A DNA stretch of 64,000 nt from Candidatus Binatota bacterium (GTDB taxonomy: Bacteria > Desulfobacterota > Binatia > UBA1149), in contig DUBO01000023.1 in NCBI GenBank assembly GCA_012960245.1, positions 1-64,000 on the forward strand, read 5' to 3'. The position numbers and the translations under genes were made by a program. The stretch's first letter is position 1. Every line of letters starts with the position of its first letter. The notes under the pieces are model-generated. The model was given only the letters and a program-made list of their open reading frames with translations. It searched no databases and had not been told where the DNA came from. Positions 63,235 to 64,000 of the stretch are shown here, piece by piece.

Positions 63235-64000
63235 TTACAGGGATAGCGCACGGGCGCGCTCGGCAACCGGCCCGCCAAGGGCTTGCCGGTTGTAACCCAC
63301 GCGTTTGAACCACAACTGCTGATTACATTCCCAGGTGAAACCCATGCCACCGTAGACCTGGGTGGTGGTCATGACCGACCGGGTCGACACCTCGGCCGAG
63401 TGGGCCTTGAGCAGGGCCACCGTGCGAGCCGCGTCGTCGCGTTGCTCGTCCCAGGCGAAGGCCGCGTACCAGCCCAGCGACCGCAGCGGTTCAAGCTCCG
63501 CAAAAGTCTCGGCGCACATGTGCTTGACGGCCTGGAAGCTGGCGACCACACGTCCAAACTGCTCGCGCATACCGGCGTACTCTATGGCCTCCTCGAGCGC
63601 CCGCTCGCAGGCCCCAAAGGAATCGGCCGCCAGCACCACTCGAGCAGCGTCGCTCACCCGCGCGACCAGGCCCGCGAGGTCGTCGCTCTCGGCCAGGGCT
63701 TCGGCTGGGGTGTCGCTGAACTGCAGTTCACCCAACTGCCGGGTGGTGTCTATGTTGTGGTAGTCGCGGGTCTCGAGGCCGGCGGCGTTGCGCTCGACCA
63801 GCCACGCCCGGGCTTCGCTACCGTTACCCGACACGACCACGAACGCGTCGGCCGTAGCGGTGTCGGGCACAAACCTGAGCTCACCCGTGAGCACGCCGTC
63901 GCGTTCTTCCAGCTCGCCCACGGCAAAAGACAAAAGACATTTGCCGCTGGATACGCCGGGCAACCAGCTCGATTTCTGTTCGGCGCTGCCCGCGCCCGCC
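63235..64000 (-). CDS. Acyl-CoA dehydrogenase, C-terminal part (truncated by window edge)
   Basis: The reading frame continues beyond base 64000, so only the last 254 residues are seen; the start is outside. The visible part includes the end of the middle domain (GSAEQKSSWLPGVSSGKCLL at the window edge, then beta-strands) and the C-terminal helical domain (VVLAADSFGACERALEEAIE, REQFGRVVASFQAVKHMCAE, YGGMGFTWECNQQLWFKRVG). The order is standard, but the usual catalytic Glu segment cannot be pinned by eye. Convergent with the enoyl-CoA hydratase gene, 16 bases apart. Confidence 0.9.
   Translation of the reverse strand, partial: AGAGSAEQKSSWLPGVSSGKCLLSFAVGELEERDGVLTGELRFVPDTATADAFVVVSGNGSEARAWLVERNAAGLETRDYHNIDTTRQLGELQFSDTPAEALAESDDLAGLVARVSDAARVVLAADSFGACERALEEAIEYAGMREQFGRVVASFQAVKHMCAETFAELEPLRSLGWYAAFAWDEQRDDAARTVALLKAHSAEVSTRSVMTTTQVYGGMGFTWECNQQLWFKRVGYNRQALGGPVAERARALSL

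Overview
The window is a GC-rich, densely packed bacterial chromosome segment with about 56 protein genes. I see no tRNA, rRNA, CRISPR array, insertion sequence or phage gene. The gene content suggests an aerobic, lipid- or isoprenoid-degrading Gram-negative heterotroph from the old 'Deltaproteobacteria' neighbourhood (Binatota- or Myxococcota-like). The basis is: F420-type luciferase-like oxidoreductases, many acyl-CoA enzymes, a CYP125/142-like P450, a PQQ alcohol dehydrogenase, and secreted proteins with the DUF4215 cysteine motif. No phylogenetic marker was compared, so the taxonomy is inference. ATA is used often for isoleucine, which is unusual at this GC content.

Layout. 1-3519: a truncated SBBP beta-propeller surface protein, an M48/PDZ lipoprotein protease and a lipoprotein-sorting-like protein. 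3486-10288: housekeeping block larB, thiL, dnaJ, dnaK, grpE (all minus) and divergent recO. 10447-11837: a two-gene unit of a compact Rieske oxygenase with inverted domain order and a limonene-epoxide-hydrolase-like protein. 12391-17998: minus-strand run of a metallo-beta-lactamase/Rieske fusion, alpha/beta hydrolase, double hot-dog dehydratase, LLM oxidoreductase and P450; a strong palindrome lies upstream of the P450. 18218-26308: minus-strand acyclic-terpene-utilisation-like cluster (TetR regulator, AtuA, biotin carboxylase, carboxyltransferase, LLM oxidoreductase, hydratase-2).

26530-37118: lipoprotein PQQ dehydrogenase, acyltransferase, DUF1330, a small HEXXH membrane protein, DUF3047, SDR, HAD phosphatase, then a flavin monooxygenase, TIGR03084 and acyl-CoA dehydrogenase operon. 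37151-49842: DRE-TIM aldolase, a large EGF/beta-helix surface protein, class III alcohol dehydrogenase, acyl-CoA dehydrogenase, PPIase/HupE pair, PEP-mutase-family lyase, a third LLM oxidoreductase, a thiolase/DUF35 pair and DUF420. 50030-55207: glyS, ppdK, aroE. 55238-61121: a second cysteine-rich secreted protein and a minimal type IV pilus/type II secretion operon (ATPase, platform protein, pilin, prepilin peptidase). 61130-64000: DNA glycosylase, MAPEG protein, enoyl-CoA hydratase and a truncated acyl-CoA dehydrogenase.

How it works together (inference): P450, Rieske and flavin monooxygenases would open branched or cyclic lipid substrates. Alcohol dehydrogenases, acyl-CoA dehydrogenases, hydratases, the biotin carboxylase/AtuA pair and the thiolase/DUF35 pair would shorten the resulting chains. 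The most unusual items are two different Rieske proteins with the Rieske domain at the C-terminus within 8 kb, four separate tandem arrays that all have a 15-bp period, and a tandem palindromic operator before the P450.
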